Of a DNA stretch of 64,000 nt, positions 7,611 to 16,615 are shown piece by piece (within the stretch, counting starts at the first letter, position 1; each line of letters starts with the position of its first letter). The DNA comes from Chloroflexi bacterium UBA6077. Lineage in GTDB: Bacteria; Chloroflexota; UBA6077. The notes under the pieces were generated by a model. The model had not been told where the DNA came from. It did not search any database and saw nothing but the letters and a program-made list of their open reading frames with translations. The stretch spans positions 26,471-90,470 of the forward strand of contig DIXP01000105.1 of NCBI GenBank assembly GCA_002436065.1, in the 5' to 3' direction. Position numbers and translations under genes: made by a program.

Positions 7611-10246
7611 CACACCAATACACTCTGTCACTGGCTGATGAGCGCGCGACGTTGGACGATGTGGGTGGCAAGGGCACGTCGCTCTCACGCCTGGCGAACG
7701 CGGGCTTGCCCGTGCCGGACGGCTTTCACGTTACGACCGAGGCATACAGGCGATTCGTGGCCGACAACAACTTGCAGCCCGCCATTCTGGAGGCCGTGAC
7801 GGCTGCGAACCCATCGCAGCCGTCCACCCTGGAAACGGCTTCGGCGACTATCGCCGACCTGTTCGCCCGTGCCCCGATGCCGTCCGAGATCGCGGAGGAC
7901 ATCGCGCGAGCGTACGCGGAGCTGCCGGGCGAGGACCCGGTGGTGGCCGTGCGCTCGTCGGCCACGGCCGAGGACCTGCCGGGCCTCTCCTTCGCCGGAC
8001 AGCAGGAGACCTATCTCAACATCCACGGCCTCACCGAGGTCCAGGATGCGGTGAAGCGCTGCTGGGCTTCGCTGTGGACGGCGCGCGCCATCGGCTATCG
8101 CGCCCAGCACGGCATCGATCAGGACACAGTAACCCTGGCGGCGATCGTGCAGCTGCTCGTTCCCGCCGAGGTCGCCGGGATCCTGTTCACCGCCAACCCT
8201 GTCAACGGCATGCGCGACCAAGCGATAATCACGGCCACATGGGGATTGGGTGAGGCGATCGTGGGCGGCATGGTCACGCCGGACAGCTTGACGGTGGAGA
8301 AGGCGTCGGGCCGGGTGATCGAGCGAGACACGGCCGACAAGCAGCTGATGACGGTGCGCACGAAGACCGGCACGGAGGAGAAACCCACGCCGGAGGTTCT
8401 GCGCCGCGCCCCGACGCTCGACGACTCGCAGGCAGCGGAACTGGCCAGGTTCGGAGTGCAGATCGAGAAGCTGTACGGGATGCCGATGGACATCGAGTGG
8501 GCGCTTGCCGGAGGTGAGTTCGCCATCCTTCAGGCTCGGCCCATCACGGCCCTGCCGCCCGAACCCGCCGCCCCGCTGGAATGGATACTCCCCAAGCCCA
8601 AGGGGAGCTACGCCCGCGCCTCTATCATCGAGCTGCTCCCGGAGCCTCTAACGCCCCTCTTCGCCAGCCTGGGAGTGGAGGAGATCAACCGGTGGTACCG
8701 ACGTTTCGCGCCGGAAGTCGGGCTTTCCGGGGCGGCGGGCGGGTTGCCGGATCCCTTCGTTGTACTGATCAACGACTACGCCTACTACGACGTGGCCTTC
8801 ACTGCCCGGCAGCTTCTGGATCTGACGATCCGCTCGCCGCGTGGCATGAAGTCTCTGCTGAGCACCGCTGAAACGCGCTGGAGGGACCAGGCCAGCCCCA
8901 GGTACACCGAGACGGTGGCCCGCTGGAAGAACCAGGATCTGGAGCTGCTCCCCGATCACGAGCTGCTCCGGGGAGTGCGCGAGATCTTCTCCGAGGCAGT
9001 GCACTACTACATATACACGGTCCAGGGTGGAGTCCTGCCGGCCGCCTACATGAGCGAGTCGATCTTCACCTGGTTCTACGAAAAGCTGGTGAGAAGGGCG
9101 GATGACCCCACCGCGCTGACCTTCATACTCGGCTTCGAGAGCCTGCCCATCCGCGCGGAAAAGTCGCTCTTCGACCTAGCGCAGTGGTGCCGCCAACGGC
9201 CGGAGCTGGCCGCCGCCCTGGTGGCCGGCACGTCAGGACAGATCGCGGCCCGGCTGGGGGAGGCGGATCCACCCGCCGGGGTCTCTCGGGAGGAGTGGGG
9301 CGAGTTCCGGTCCCGCTTCGCCGCCCACCTGGAGAGCTTCGGGCACGCTATCTACGACCTGGACTTCGCCAAACCGATCGCTGCCGACGATCCCGCGCCG
9401 CTGATCGAGACGCTAAGACACCTGATCCAGGGCCAGGGATCCAATCCCTATCAACGTCAGCAGGAGGCGACGCTGCGGCGCGAGGAGGCCACCCGCAGGG
9501 TAGAAAACCGATTGAAGGGGTGGAAGCTGAGCTGGTTCCGCCGGTTGCGGACCTGGGCACAGAGCTATGCCCCCCTGCGCGAAGACGCCCTGGTGGACGT
9601 GGGGCTAGGCTGGCCGCTGCTGCGCCGGATGCTGCTCGAGTTGGGTCGCCGTCTAACCTTGGCCGGCGCCCTCCATCGCCCCGAGGAGGTGTTCTGGTTG
9701 ACGCAAGCCGAGGCGGACGATCTCGCTGGGAGCCTGGAGGACGGGAAGACGCAGCTTGCGGACAAGACCCGGGTGATAGACGAGCGTAAGTCCCGGATAG
9801 AGAGAGAAAGCCGGTACACCCCGCCCGTCGCCCTGCCTCAGAAGGAGAAGGTCACATTCGCGGGTATGGACATAACCCGATGGATGCCGGCCAGAACCAC
9901 GCAGGAGGCCGGAAATACCATCAAGGGGATCGGGGCCAGCCCGGGCAAGGTGACCGCTATCGCGCGGGTGCTGCGCGGCCCGCAGGATTTTGGCCAGATG
10001 AAGCAGGGCGACGTGCTGGTAGCCGCCATCACCACCCCTGCCTGGACGCCGCTCTTCGCACTGGCCTCGGCGGTGGTGACGGACGTGGGCGGACCGCTCA
10101 GCCACAGCTCCATCGTAGCGCGGGAGTACGGCATTCCGGCGGTGTTGGGCACGGGTGCAGCCACCAATCGCATCCACAGCGGAGAGACGATCACCGTGGA
10201 CGGCAGCGCGGGCACGGTGACGTTGCCGGAAGGCGGAGAAGACTAG
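7607..10246 (+). CDS. Rifampicin phosphotransferase-like PEP-synthase family enzyme
   Basis: An 879-aa protein. The N-terminal 320 residues form the ATP-grasp domain of PEP synthase and pyruvate phosphate dikinase (VGGKGTSLSRLANAGLPVPD, then VRSSATAEDLPGLSFAGQQE). The middle 400 residues are variable, and the C-terminus is the swivelling phosphohistidine domain GGPLSHSSIVAREYGIPAV with catalytic His833. There is no PEP/pyruvate TIM barrel, so the order matches rifampicin phosphotransferase (about 870 aa), which phosphorylates rifamycins at the 21-OH using ATP. The middle domain is the substrate site and cannot be read for specificity here. ATG 7607 is preceded by GCGAGGAGG. Confidence 0.75.
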   Translation: MTHQYTLSLADERATLDDVGGKGTSLSRLANAGLPVPDGFHVTTEAYRRFVADNNLQPAILEAVTAANPSQPSTLETASATIADLFARAPMPSEIAEDIARAYAELPGEDPVVAVRSSATAEDLPGLSFAGQQETYLNIHGLTEVQDAVKRCWASLWTARAIGYRAQHGIDQDTVTLAAIVQLLVPAEVAGILFTANPVNGMRDQAIITATWGLGEAIVGGMVTPDSLTVEKASGRVIERDTADKQLMTVRTKTGTEEKPTPEVLRRAPTLDDSQAAELARFGVQIEKLYGMPMDIEWALAGGEFAILQARPITALPPEPAAPLEWILPKPKGSYARASIIELLPEPLTPLFASLGVEEINRWYRRFAPEVGLSGAAGGLPDPFVVLINDYAYYDVAFTARQLLDLTIRSPRGMKSLLSTAETRWRDQASPRYTETVARWKNQDLELLPDHELLRGVREIFSEAVHYYIYTVQGGVLPAAYMSESIFTWFYEKLVRRADDPTALTFILGFESLPIRAEKSLFDLAQWCRQRPELAAALVAGTSGQIAARLGEADPPAGVSREEWGEFRSRFAAHLESFGHAIYDLDFAKPIAADDPAPLIETLRHLIQGQGSNPYQRQQEATLRREEATRRVENRLKGWKLSWFRRLRTWAQSYAPLREDALVDVGLGWPLLRRMLLELGRRLTLAGALHRPEEVFWLTQAEADDLAGSLEDGKTQLADKTRVIDERKSRIERESRYTPPVALPQKEKVTFAGMDITRWMPARTTQEAGNTIKGIGASPGKVTAIARVLRGPQDFGQMKQGDVLVAAITTPAWTPLFALASAVVTDVGGPLSHSSIVAREYGIPAVLGTGAATNRIHSGETITVDGSAGTVTLPEGGED

Positions 10247-10281
10247 GTCGGCGCAGTGGGGGTAGCGTCGCAGGCCTGGGC

Positions 10282-10313
10282 GAGAGCCCTGGGGCTAAAG
10301 CCCCAGGGCTCTC
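10282..10313. terminator. Perfect 14-bp hairpin after the PEP-synthase-like gene
   Basis: GAGAGCCCTGGGGC (10282-10295), loop TAAA, then its exact complement (10300-10313). There is no T-run, so it is either a factor-assisted terminator or a REP-like palindrome. Confidence 0.6.
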
Positions 10314-10404
10314 AGACCTGGACAACCGATGTTGGATCTCCGTTTGTCAGCAGTCATAGCGGCCGAGACATCACGCAAAACAACGAGGAACCGTAGCAGG
10401 TAAC

Positions 10405-11619
10405 ATGCAGGCACAAACTCGAACCGAGAATCGCAAGAACCTCATCATCCTCTCCTTCACGCTCGTCGTCGTCATGCTGGGCTTCGGGATGGTCGTTCCG
10501 ATCTTCCCGTTCTTCGTCGATCGGTTGGGCGCCGGCGGCAGCGCCCTGGGCTTGCTGGTGGCCACCGGCGCACTCACCCAGCTGCTCTTTGGCCCGCTGT
10601 GGGGCAGCATCTCCGACCGAGCCGGACGCAAGCCAATCCTGATGGTCGGCTTGCTGGGCTACGGCCTCTCCATGGCGCTGTTTGGGCTTTCGACCGAACT
10701 GTGGATGCTGTTCGCTTCGCAGGCGCTGGCGGGGGTGTTGGCGTCGGCGACGACGGTCGCGGCGATGGCCTACATCGGAGACAGCACCGGAGAGAGGGAC
10801 AGGGCCGGCGGAATGGGCGCGCTGGGCGCTGCCTCCGGCCTCGGCATCATCCTCGGCCCCGGGCTGGGTGGATGGCTGGCCGGCGGGTCGCTGGCGACGC
10901 CGTTCTTCATCGCCGCGGCGATGTCGCTGGTCTCGATGCTACTCATCGCGCTGCTGCTGCCCGAGACTCTCCGACCGGAGGCGCGTGCGACCCAGGGCAG
11001 GGTCGGTCTCGTGGACTTCCGAGAGCTGTGGGGGGCGCTACGGAGCCCCATCTCCGGTCTGCTGCTGCTGGTCTTCATCGGCACGATCGGGACGAGCAAC
11101 TTCGAGGCGATCTTCAGCCTGTACGCACTCGACGTGCTCGGTTACGGTCCGGAGCGAGTGGGCGCGATCCTAACGGTGGTCGGCATCGTCTCCGTGGTCG
11201 GCCGCGGGCTGTTGACCGGCCTGGCGACCAGACGGTGGGGCGAGACGGCCGTGATCAAGGGCGCGCTGCTGGCCGGCGCGGTGGCGTTCCTCCTCCTGCT
11301 GCTGGCGGAGACGCAGATTGCCGTTCTGCTCACCACCGGGCTGTTCGTCCTAATCACCGCCTTCTTCCGGCCGGCGGTTCACTCCTTGACCTCGCAGCGT
11401 GCGACGGTGGGCCAGGGCGCGGCGATGGGTCTGAGCAACTCCTTCGTGAGCCTTGGGCGAGTCGTGGGGCCGATCTGGGCAGGGGTGGTCTACGACCTCA
11501 ACCCGAGCTATCCGTACCTCAGCGGGGCTGTGATCCTCTTCATCGCCTTTCTGCTGAGTCTGCTGTGGATGGGGGCGGGCAAGATGGACACCGCTACTGG
11601 GTCGTCAATTCCCGTTTGA
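10405..11619 (+). CDS. MFS drug-efflux transporter, DHA1 type
   Basis: A 404-aa, 12-segment major facilitator. Motif A between segments 2 and 3 reads GSISDRAGRKPIL, and the fifth segment has motif-C-like glycines (GLGIILGPGLGGWLAG), typical of drug:proton antiporters such as TetA and Bmr. The ATG at 10405 has only a weak ribosome-binding site (GCAGGT). It lies 158 bp after the rifampicin-phosphotransferase-like gene, beyond a hairpin, so it is probably transcribed separately. The substrate cannot be told from sequence. Confidence 0.88.
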   Translation: MQAQTRTENRKNLIILSFTLVVVMLGFGMVVPIFPFFVDRLGAGGSALGLLVATGALTQLLFGPLWGSISDRAGRKPILMVGLLGYGLSMALFGLSTELWMLFASQALAGVLASATTVAAMAYIGDSTGERDRAGGMGALGAASGLGIILGPGLGGWLAGGSLATPFFIAAAMSLVSMLLIALLLPETLRPEARATQGRVGLVDFRELWGALRSPISGLLLLVFIGTIGTSNFEAIFSLYALDVLGYGPERVGAILTVVGIVSVVGRGLLTGLATRRWGETAVIKGALLAGAVAFLLLLLAETQIAVLLTTGLFVLITAFFRPAVHSLTSQRATVGQGAAMGLSNSFVSLGRVVGPIWAGVVYDLNPSYPYLSGAVILFIAFLLSLLWMGAGKMDTATGSSIPV

Positions 11620-11677
11620 CAGAACACCAGCCAGCGCAGCGTCCATGATCCAGAGGTTTCACCGCCCGATTCCGAGG

Positions 11678-11732
11678 TTGCCCAGGTCCGCTGCTTGCCT
11701 TACAATACGTGTAAGGAGAGCGATCTCTTACA
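11678..11732 (+). promoter_or_regulatory. Toxin-antitoxin promoter with three operator half-sites
   Basis: TTGCCC (11678-11683), 17 bp, TACAAT (11701-11706). CTTACA (11699-11704), TGTAAG (11710-11715) and CTTACA (11727-11732) make an inverted repeat over the -10 box plus a third half-site downstream, the arrangement expected for cooperative AbrB-type autorepression. Confidence 0.65.
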
Positions 11733-11746
11733 GTGGAGGTCCAATC

Positions 11747-11974
11747 ATGCCTGCCAGCAAGTTGACCAGCAAGGGACAAATCACGCTGCCGAAGGAGATT
11801 CGGGACCGCCTCGGCTTGCGCCCGGGGGACGAGGTTGAATTCGTGCCTGAAGAAGGTAGCTATCGCCTCCGAAAGCGGGCGGGAGCTAGCCCCTTCGGAC
11901 GCTACCGCGGCTACCTGGCCGATCTTGCGGGACAACTGCCGGATGACCTAGTGATGGAGACACGTGGCGAATGA
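11747..11974 (+). CDS. AbrB/MazE-type antitoxin
   Basis: A 75-aa swapped-hairpin DNA-binding protein: SKLTSKGQITLPKEIRDRLG, then LRPGDEVEFVPEEGSYRLRK is the complete SpoVT/AbrB fold (residues 3-44). The C-terminal tail (FGRYRGYLADLAGQLPDDLV) is the likely toxin-neutralising arm. ATG 11747 follows GTGGAGGT. It overlaps the PIN toxin gene by 4 bp. The antitoxin would bind the half-sites at 11699-11732. Confidence 0.9.
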   Translation: MPASKLTSKGQITLPKEIRDRLGLRPGDEVEFVPEEGSYRLRKRAGASPFGRYRGYLADLAGQLPDDLVMETRGE

Positions 11975-12438
11975 TCGTTGCCGTCGACACCAATGTGCTG
12001 CTGGACCTCTTGGTGCCCGGCGCCCCGGACGCTGCCGCCTCGCAGGCGCGACTGGACGAGGCCTACAACCGCGGTGCGCTGGCCATCTGCGAAGCGGTCT
12101 ACGCTGAGTTGTCGGCCCGCTTTCACTCCCAACAGGAGTTGGATGAGTTCCTCGGTGATACCGGAATCCGGGTCGCACGTTCCACCCCCGGAACCCTTTG
12201 GGTTGCCGGCCAGACCTGGAGGCGCTACGCCGCCCGCCGACCCCAAGGTCTCCTCTGCCCGCGCTGCGGCACCCTTCAGATCGCCGCCTGCCCTCAGTGC
12301 CAGCGACACATCACGCCGCGGCAGCACGTACTGGCCGATTTCCTGATAGGTGCTCATGCTTCAGAACAGGCCGAAGGGCTGCTGACTCGGGATCGCGGCT
12401 ACTACACGACCTACTTCCCGGGCTTGAGACTGCTCTGA
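11971..12438 (+). CDS. PIN-domain toxin with an internal zinc-ribbon-like insert
   Basis: A 155-aa VapC-type ribonuclease. Acidic residues of the PIN active site are visible: Asp6 in VAVDTNVLLDLL, a Glu in CEAVYAEL, an Asp in LADFLIGAHA and LLTRDRGYY near the end. Between the second and third acidic motifs there is LLCPRCGTLQIAACPQCQRH, two CxxC pairs that look like a zinc ribbon, absent from ordinary VapC proteins such as the one at 16196. Start overlaps the antitoxin stop (ATGA). Confidence 0.88.
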   Translation: MIVAVDTNVLLDLLVPGAPDAAASQARLDEAYNRGALAICEAVYAELSARFHSQQELDEFLGDTGIRVARSTPGTLWVAGQTWRRYAARRPQGLLCPRCGTLQIAACPQCQRHITPRQHVLADFLIGAHASEQAEGLLTRDRGYYTTYFPGLRLL

Positions 12439-12611
12439 GGTTCCCCAATTGGGGACAACCATGAGCCACGCCAATGCTCCTGTATATCGCAAGGCTCGTC
12501 CCCTTCCGCCCCCGGACATGGACGCCCATCTCTGCCCACCCCCTACCGCCTCATCCGTTCGCCAACCACCGGGCAGCAGGAGGCAGACTTAGGTGTGATG
12601 ATACCTATCGC

Positions 12612-12676
12612 TTGACACCAGGGCACACCTCTGGGATACTGCTTGCATAAAACAAACAGAGTCTCGGTTTATTATA
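12612..12676 (+). promoter_or_regulatory. tetR promoter and operator
   Basis: TTGACA (12612-12617), 17 bp, GATACT (12635-12640). A 29-bp imperfect palindrome centred on 12662 (core AAACnGAGnCTCnGTTT, 11 of 14 pairs matching) lies between the -10 box and the start codon, as expected for a TetR operator. Confidence 0.65.
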
Positions 12677-12686
12677 GGTGTGAGGA

Positions 12687-13439
12687 ATGGCGCGAACCGT
12701 CAACAAACAGGACCACGCTAGGAAGCGCGACGAGATCCTCGACGCGGCGATGAAGCTCATATTCGCCAAGGGCTACGAGCGCATGACGGTCCAGGACATC
12801 CTCGCCGACCTGCGGATCTCCAGCGGGGCGTTCTACCACTACTTCGATTCCAAGCCGGCGGTGCTGGAAGCCTTCATCGAGCGGATACGGGAGGAGTCGG
12901 AGAAGCCGCTCCTCCCCATCCTTCACGATCCTCGCCTGAGCGCGATCCAGAAGCTGCAGGGTTTCTTCGACACGCTCGACCGCTTGAGGATCGAGCGCCA
13001 GGCGGAGGTGGTCTCCCTGGGGCGCGTCTGGTACACCGACGAGAACGCTATCGTCCGCCAGAAGGTGGAGGAGGCGGTCTTCAAGCAACGGGCACCGCTA
13101 CTGACAGAGATCGTCTGCCAGGGCCTTCAGGAAGGGGTCTTCACAACCGCCTATCCCGACCAGAGCGGGGAGGTCATCCTGTCGCTCTTGCAGGGCATGG
13201 GAAACGCCCATGCCAGGCTGCTGCTCTCCCTGGAGAAGGAGAGCGACGAGGAGCGCATCATCGAAGAGATCGCCGCCACCCATGCCGCCTACATGGAGGC
13301 GATAGAGCGGGTGCTGGGCGCGCCCCCCAACTCCCTGTGCCGCGTCGACGCCGAGGCCGTGAAGGTGTGGACAAGGACAGGAGAGGAGAGCAGCCGTATG
13401 ACCGCCGTCATCAAGACAGAGAGGAGGGCAGTTTCATGA
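12687..13439 (+). CDS. TetR/AcrR family transcriptional regulator
   Basis: A 250-aa TetR repressor: EILDAAMKLIFAKGYERMTV and ILADLRISSGAFYHYFDSK form the HTH (residues about 14-60). It is a paralog of the TetR at 21177 over the whole length, including LPILHDPRLSAIQKLQ. The last residues (MTAVIKTERRAVS) are a duplicate of the start of the ABC ATPase that follows, made by a 20-bp repeat 38 bp apart. It overlaps that ATPase by 4 bp. It is likely the repressor of the downstream exporter. Confidence 0.9.
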   Translation: MARTVNKQDHARKRDEILDAAMKLIFAKGYERMTVQDILADLRISSGAFYHYFDSKPAVLEAFIERIREESEKPLLPILHDPRLSAIQKLQGFFDTLDRLRIERQAEVVSLGRVWYTDENAIVRQKVEEAVFKQRAPLLTEIVCQGLQEGVFTTAYPDQSGEVILSLLQGMGNAHARLLLSLEKESDEERIIEEIAATHAAYMEAIERVLGAPPNSLCRVDAEAVKVWTRTGEESSRMTAVIKTERRAVS

Positions 13440-13455
13440 CCGCCGTCATCAAGAC
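13398..13455 (+). repeat. 20-bp direct repeat at the tetR/ATPase junction
   Basis: ATGACCGCCGTCATCAAGAC occurs at 13398-13417 and again at 13436-13455. The first copy is in the TetR frame, the second is the ATPase start. Deleting the 38-bp unit would fuse the two genes in frame. Confidence 0.95.
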
Positions 13456-14338
13456 CGATAAGCTCACCAAGTCCTACGGTTCCCACCGCGGGATTGTGGA
13501 CGTGGAGCTGGAGGTCCTGGAGGGCGAGGTGTTCGGCTTCCTGGGGCCCAACGGGGCCGGGAAGACCACGACCATCCGCACTATCCTGGACCTGATCCGG
13601 CCCACCAGCGGCCGGGCGTTCGTCTTCGGCATCGAGTCGAGTGCCGACCCGGTGGCCATCCACCGGCGGGTCGGGTATCTCCCCGGTGAGTTTACCCTCT
13701 ACGACCGCCTGACCGGCGGCCAGACCATCCAGTACTTCGCCAACCTGCGGGGCAGCGTCGATCCCGCCTACCAGGCGGCGCTCATCGACCGACTCGAGCT
13801 GGACCCCTCGCGCCGGTTCAAGGAGTATTCGAAGGGCAACAAACAGAAGGTTGGGCTCGTCATCGCGCTACAGCACCGGCCGGAGCTGCTGGTGCTGGAC
13901 GAGCCGACATCCGGCCTCGACCCACTCGTGCAACAGACCTTCTACGCGCTGATCCGGGAGGCGAAGGCCGAAGGCCGGACCGTCTTCCTTTCCAGCCACA
14001 TCCTGCGCGAGGCCGAGCGCAGCTGCGATCGCGTGGGCATCATCCGCGAGGGCCGGCTGGCGCGGATCGATCGCGTCGGCGACCTGCGCGACGTCACCCA
14101 GCACGAAATCGAGCTGCGGTTCGCGGGCCGTCCGCCACGGGCCGACTTCGAGAATCTGCCAGGTGTCAGCGGCGTTGTGAGCGAGGACCACCTGCTTCGC
14201 CTGCGGGTGTCGGGACCGATCGCGCCTGTTGTCCAGGCTGCCGCCCGGCATGAGGTGCTCGACTTCATCAGCCGTGAGCCCTCGCTGGAAGAGATATTCC
14301 TGGCCGAGTACGGGCAGCCCGTCGTGGAGGTTAAGTAG
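13436..14338 (+). CDS. ABC transporter ATP-binding protein
   Basis: A 300-aa ABC ATPase: GPNGAGKTTT (Walker A, about residues 40-47), EYSKGNKQKVG (signature), LLVLDEPTSGLDP (Walker B and D-loop) and LSSHILREAE (H-loop). The C-terminal domain is of the CcmA/NatA drug-exporter type. The ATG at 13436 is chosen from the ATGA overlap with tetR; the strong purine-rich ribosome-binding site before the first repeat copy (13398) is out of frame with it. Related to, but clearly diverged from, the ATPases at 1307 and 17881. Confidence 0.93.
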   Translation: MTAVIKTDKLTKSYGSHRGIVDVELEVLEGEVFGFLGPNGAGKTTTIRTILDLIRPTSGRAFVFGIESSADPVAIHRRVGYLPGEFTLYDRLTGGQTIQYFANLRGSVDPAYQAALIDRLELDPSRRFKEYSKGNKQKVGLVIALQHRPELLVLDEPTSGLDPLVQQTFYALIREAKAEGRTVFLSSHILREAERSCDRVGIIREGRLARIDRVGDLRDVTQHEIELRFAGRPPRADFENLPGVSGVVSEDHLLRLRVSGPIAPVVQAAARHEVLDFISREPSLEEIFLAEYGQPVVEVK

Positions 14339-14340
14339 TC

Positions 14341-15990
14341 ATGACCGCCAAATTGGCAACGCCCCGGAGCCGCTTCACCGGCCCCGGCGGCGTCTATGTG
14401 AAGAGTGTCCGCGACGCGCTGCGGGCGTTTCTCGCCGTCACGCTTCTCCTGGGGGGCCTGATGCTCGCGGTCGGTGCCGGGATCCCCAGAGCGTATCCGA
14501 CCCAGGAAGCCCGCGACGACATGGTACGTATCGCGACAGGGCTCGGGCAGGGTCTCACATCGATGCCCGTGAACGCGGACACCGTGGGTGGGTGGGTGCA
14601 GTGGAAGTACGGGGCCGACTTCCTCTGGATCGCAGCGCTCTGGTCGATCCTCGCCCTGTCTGCGACCCTAGTGACTGAAGCCCGGCGCGGCAGCCTCGAG
14701 TTCCTCGCCGCGACGCCCCTCACGAGGCGGCGCGTCGCGCTCGAAAAGGTCGCGGCGCACCTGACTGTCATGGCGGTCGCCTGCGCGAGCGTGGGTTTCG
14801 CCGCCTGGCTGGCCGGCGCGGCATTCGGGACCCTGCCTGGCGACGTGATCCCGGTGCCCGCGGCGGCCGGCCTCGCGCTGTGGATGGGACTGGGAGCGGT
14901 CGCCTTCGGTGGCCTGGCGTTCGTCCTCGCACCGTTCCTCGGCCGCGGGGCGGCGGCAGGAATCGCTAGCGTCCTCCTGTTTGCCGGGTGGACCCTGACC
15001 GGCTTCCAGGTGTCCGCGCCTCCCGCTCGTGCGATCGCGAACCTGACGCCCTGGTCGTGGACCGCGAACCATCTGCCGCTCGCCGGCCAGTACGACTGGA
15101 TCTCGCTGCTGCCGGTCGCCCTGGTTGCGGCCGTATTGCTGGCGGTCGGAGTCGAGGCGTTCGCGCGCCGCGACATCGGAGCGTCGAGTGCCGTCGTAGT
15201 CCCGGGACTGCCGAGCGCGCTGCTCGGTCTCCGCGGAGCGATCGGGCGAGCATTCAGCGATCGCCTGCCGGCGGCGATCGCCTGGGCCGCCGTCCTGGGC
15301 ATAGTTGGGGCGGTTTGCACGGCCGCGAGCCCCGCGATCGCCGGTCAGATGGCGAAGCTGTCGCCTGAGACGGTGCAGCTTTTCCGCGAGGGTCTACCGG
15401 TCGACCCCACCACCGCCGCTGGATTGCTCGAGTTCGGCATCATCCAGGTCGGGTACCTCGCCGTCGGCTTCGCCGCCGTCACGCTCGTGTCCGGCTGGGC
15501 CGCCGACGAGACCTCCGGCCGACTGGAGATGCTACTGGCCACGCCGCTCACACGCGCGCGGTGGGCCGCCGCCGGAGGCTTCGGGGTGTACCTCGCCCTC
15601 GGGCTGATCATCGTGCTGTTGAGCCTGGGCGTGGGGGTCGGTGCATTGCTGGCCGGCATCGACGCGCTGACGCCGATGATCGCCACCGCGACGCTGGCCC
15701 TGTTCGCGGCCAGCGTCGCCGGCATCGGCCTGGCCATCGGTGGGGTCTTCCGGACCTCCATCGCCGCCGAGGTGGTGGGCGCCGTCGTCGCGGCGACGCT
15801 CGCCATCGAGTGGCTCGCTCCGGCGCTCCGTCTGCCTAGCTGGGTCCATCAGCTTGCACTCACCGCCCACCTGGGCCAGCCGATGCTCGGAACCTGGGAC
15901 TGGACCGGTATGGCCGCCTGTCTCGTCCTCGCCCTCGGTGGCCTGGCTCTGTCGGCCTGGGGCATGCGCCGTCGGGACGTGGCGACCTGA
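14341..15990 (+). CDS. ABC transporter permease
   Basis: A 549-aa membrane protein starting 2 bp after the ATPase stop. About twelve hydrophobic segments are arranged in two halves, each with a cytoplasmic loop of the type TEARRGSLEFLAATPLTRRR (first) and ADETSGRLEMLLATPLTRAR (second), a duplicated architecture shared with the other two permeases of the window. It forms a TetR-ATPase-permease exporter module with the two genes before it. The substrate is unknown. Confidence 0.88.
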   Translation: MTAKLATPRSRFTGPGGVYVKSVRDALRAFLAVTLLLGGLMLAVGAGIPRAYPTQEARDDMVRIATGLGQGLTSMPVNADTVGGWVQWKYGADFLWIAALWSILALSATLVTEARRGSLEFLAATPLTRRRVALEKVAAHLTVMAVACASVGFAAWLAGAAFGTLPGDVIPVPAAAGLALWMGLGAVAFGGLAFVLAPFLGRGAAAGIASVLLFAGWTLTGFQVSAPPARAIANLTPWSWTANHLPLAGQYDWISLLPVALVAAVLLAVGVEAFARRDIGASSAVVVPGLPSALLGLRGAIGRAFSDRLPAAIAWAAVLGIVGAVCTAASPAIAGQMAKLSPETVQLFREGLPVDPTTAAGLLEFGIIQVGYLAVGFAAVTLVSGWAADETSGRLEMLLATPLTRARWAAAGGFGVYLALGLIIVLLSLGVGVGALLAGIDALTPMIATATLALFAASVAGIGLAIGGVFRTSIAAEVVGAVVAATLAIEWLAPALRLPSWVHQLALTAHLGQPMLGTWDWTGMAACLVLALGGLALSAWGMRRRDVAT

Positions 15991-16074
15991 CGCCTGGCCG
16001 CGGCAGGAGGCACGTAACGGACACCCAGAGTGAGGCGCTGAAGGCGCAGATGGAGTAGGCGTTCTGAGAGAGGC

Positions 16075-16110
16075 CCCTTCACCGAGGGCGGCAGCGCCCT
16101 CGGTGAAGGG
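16075..16110. terminator. Perfect 16-bp hairpin between convergent genes
   Basis: CCCTTCACCGAGGGCG (16075-16090), loop GCAG, exact complement 16095-16110. It lies between the ABC permease and the convergent vapC and probably ends transcription from both sides. No T-run. Confidence 0.65.
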
Positions 16111-16195
16111 ACTCCCGATGCGCTCACCGGACGGCTCTATGGACGCGCAGTGGGGCAGCAGTGGCGACCAACACGGACGAAAACGAAGGTTGGGT

Positions 16196-16612
16196 TCACG
16201 AAAGGGCTCCCACCAGGCTCTCGACCTGGAGGGAGCTGTGGTTGGCGATGAGGTCGAAGTCTCTGTCGGCGTGGACGAGGATCGCGCCGTGGCGTAGCGC
16301 CAGGGCGGCGAGCAGGAGATCGGCGAAGGGGACCGTGACGCCGACGCGCCGCAGGGAGAAGGACAGGCGCGCCGCCGCGTTCCAGTCGGCTTCATCGGTG
16401 GGCAAGCGATGCAGACCCCTCAGCTGGCTGTCAAGCTGCTGGAACTCGCGTTCGTTGGCCGCCCCTCCCAGCAACTCCAGTTCGACCAGGCCGCAGGTTG
16501 CCACTGCATCGAGCTCGGCCAATTCTCGGAGGCGACGCTGGATGGCTTCGCGCGACCTCCTTCGGAGGGCGAAGATCCAGGCTGAGCTGTCTACCAGATA
16601 GAGCTCGGCCAT
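16196..16612 (-). CDS. vapC: VapC family PIN-domain toxin
   Basis: A 138-aa PIN ribonuclease. The four acidic positions are readable: Asp8 in LVDSSAWIFAL, Glu in GLVELELLGG, Asp in PFADLLLAALAL and Asp in VHADRDFDLIA. Normal length for VapC and no cysteine insert. It follows vapB with a 3-bp gap and is cotranscribed with it. Confidence 0.9.
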   Translation of the reverse strand: MAELYLVDSSAWIFALRRRSREAIQRRLRELAELDAVATCGLVELELLGGAANEREFQQLDSQLRGLHRLPTDEADWNAAARLSFSLRRVGVTVPFADLLLAALALRHGAILVHADRDFDLIANHSSLQVESLVGALS

Positions 16613-16615
16613 GCG

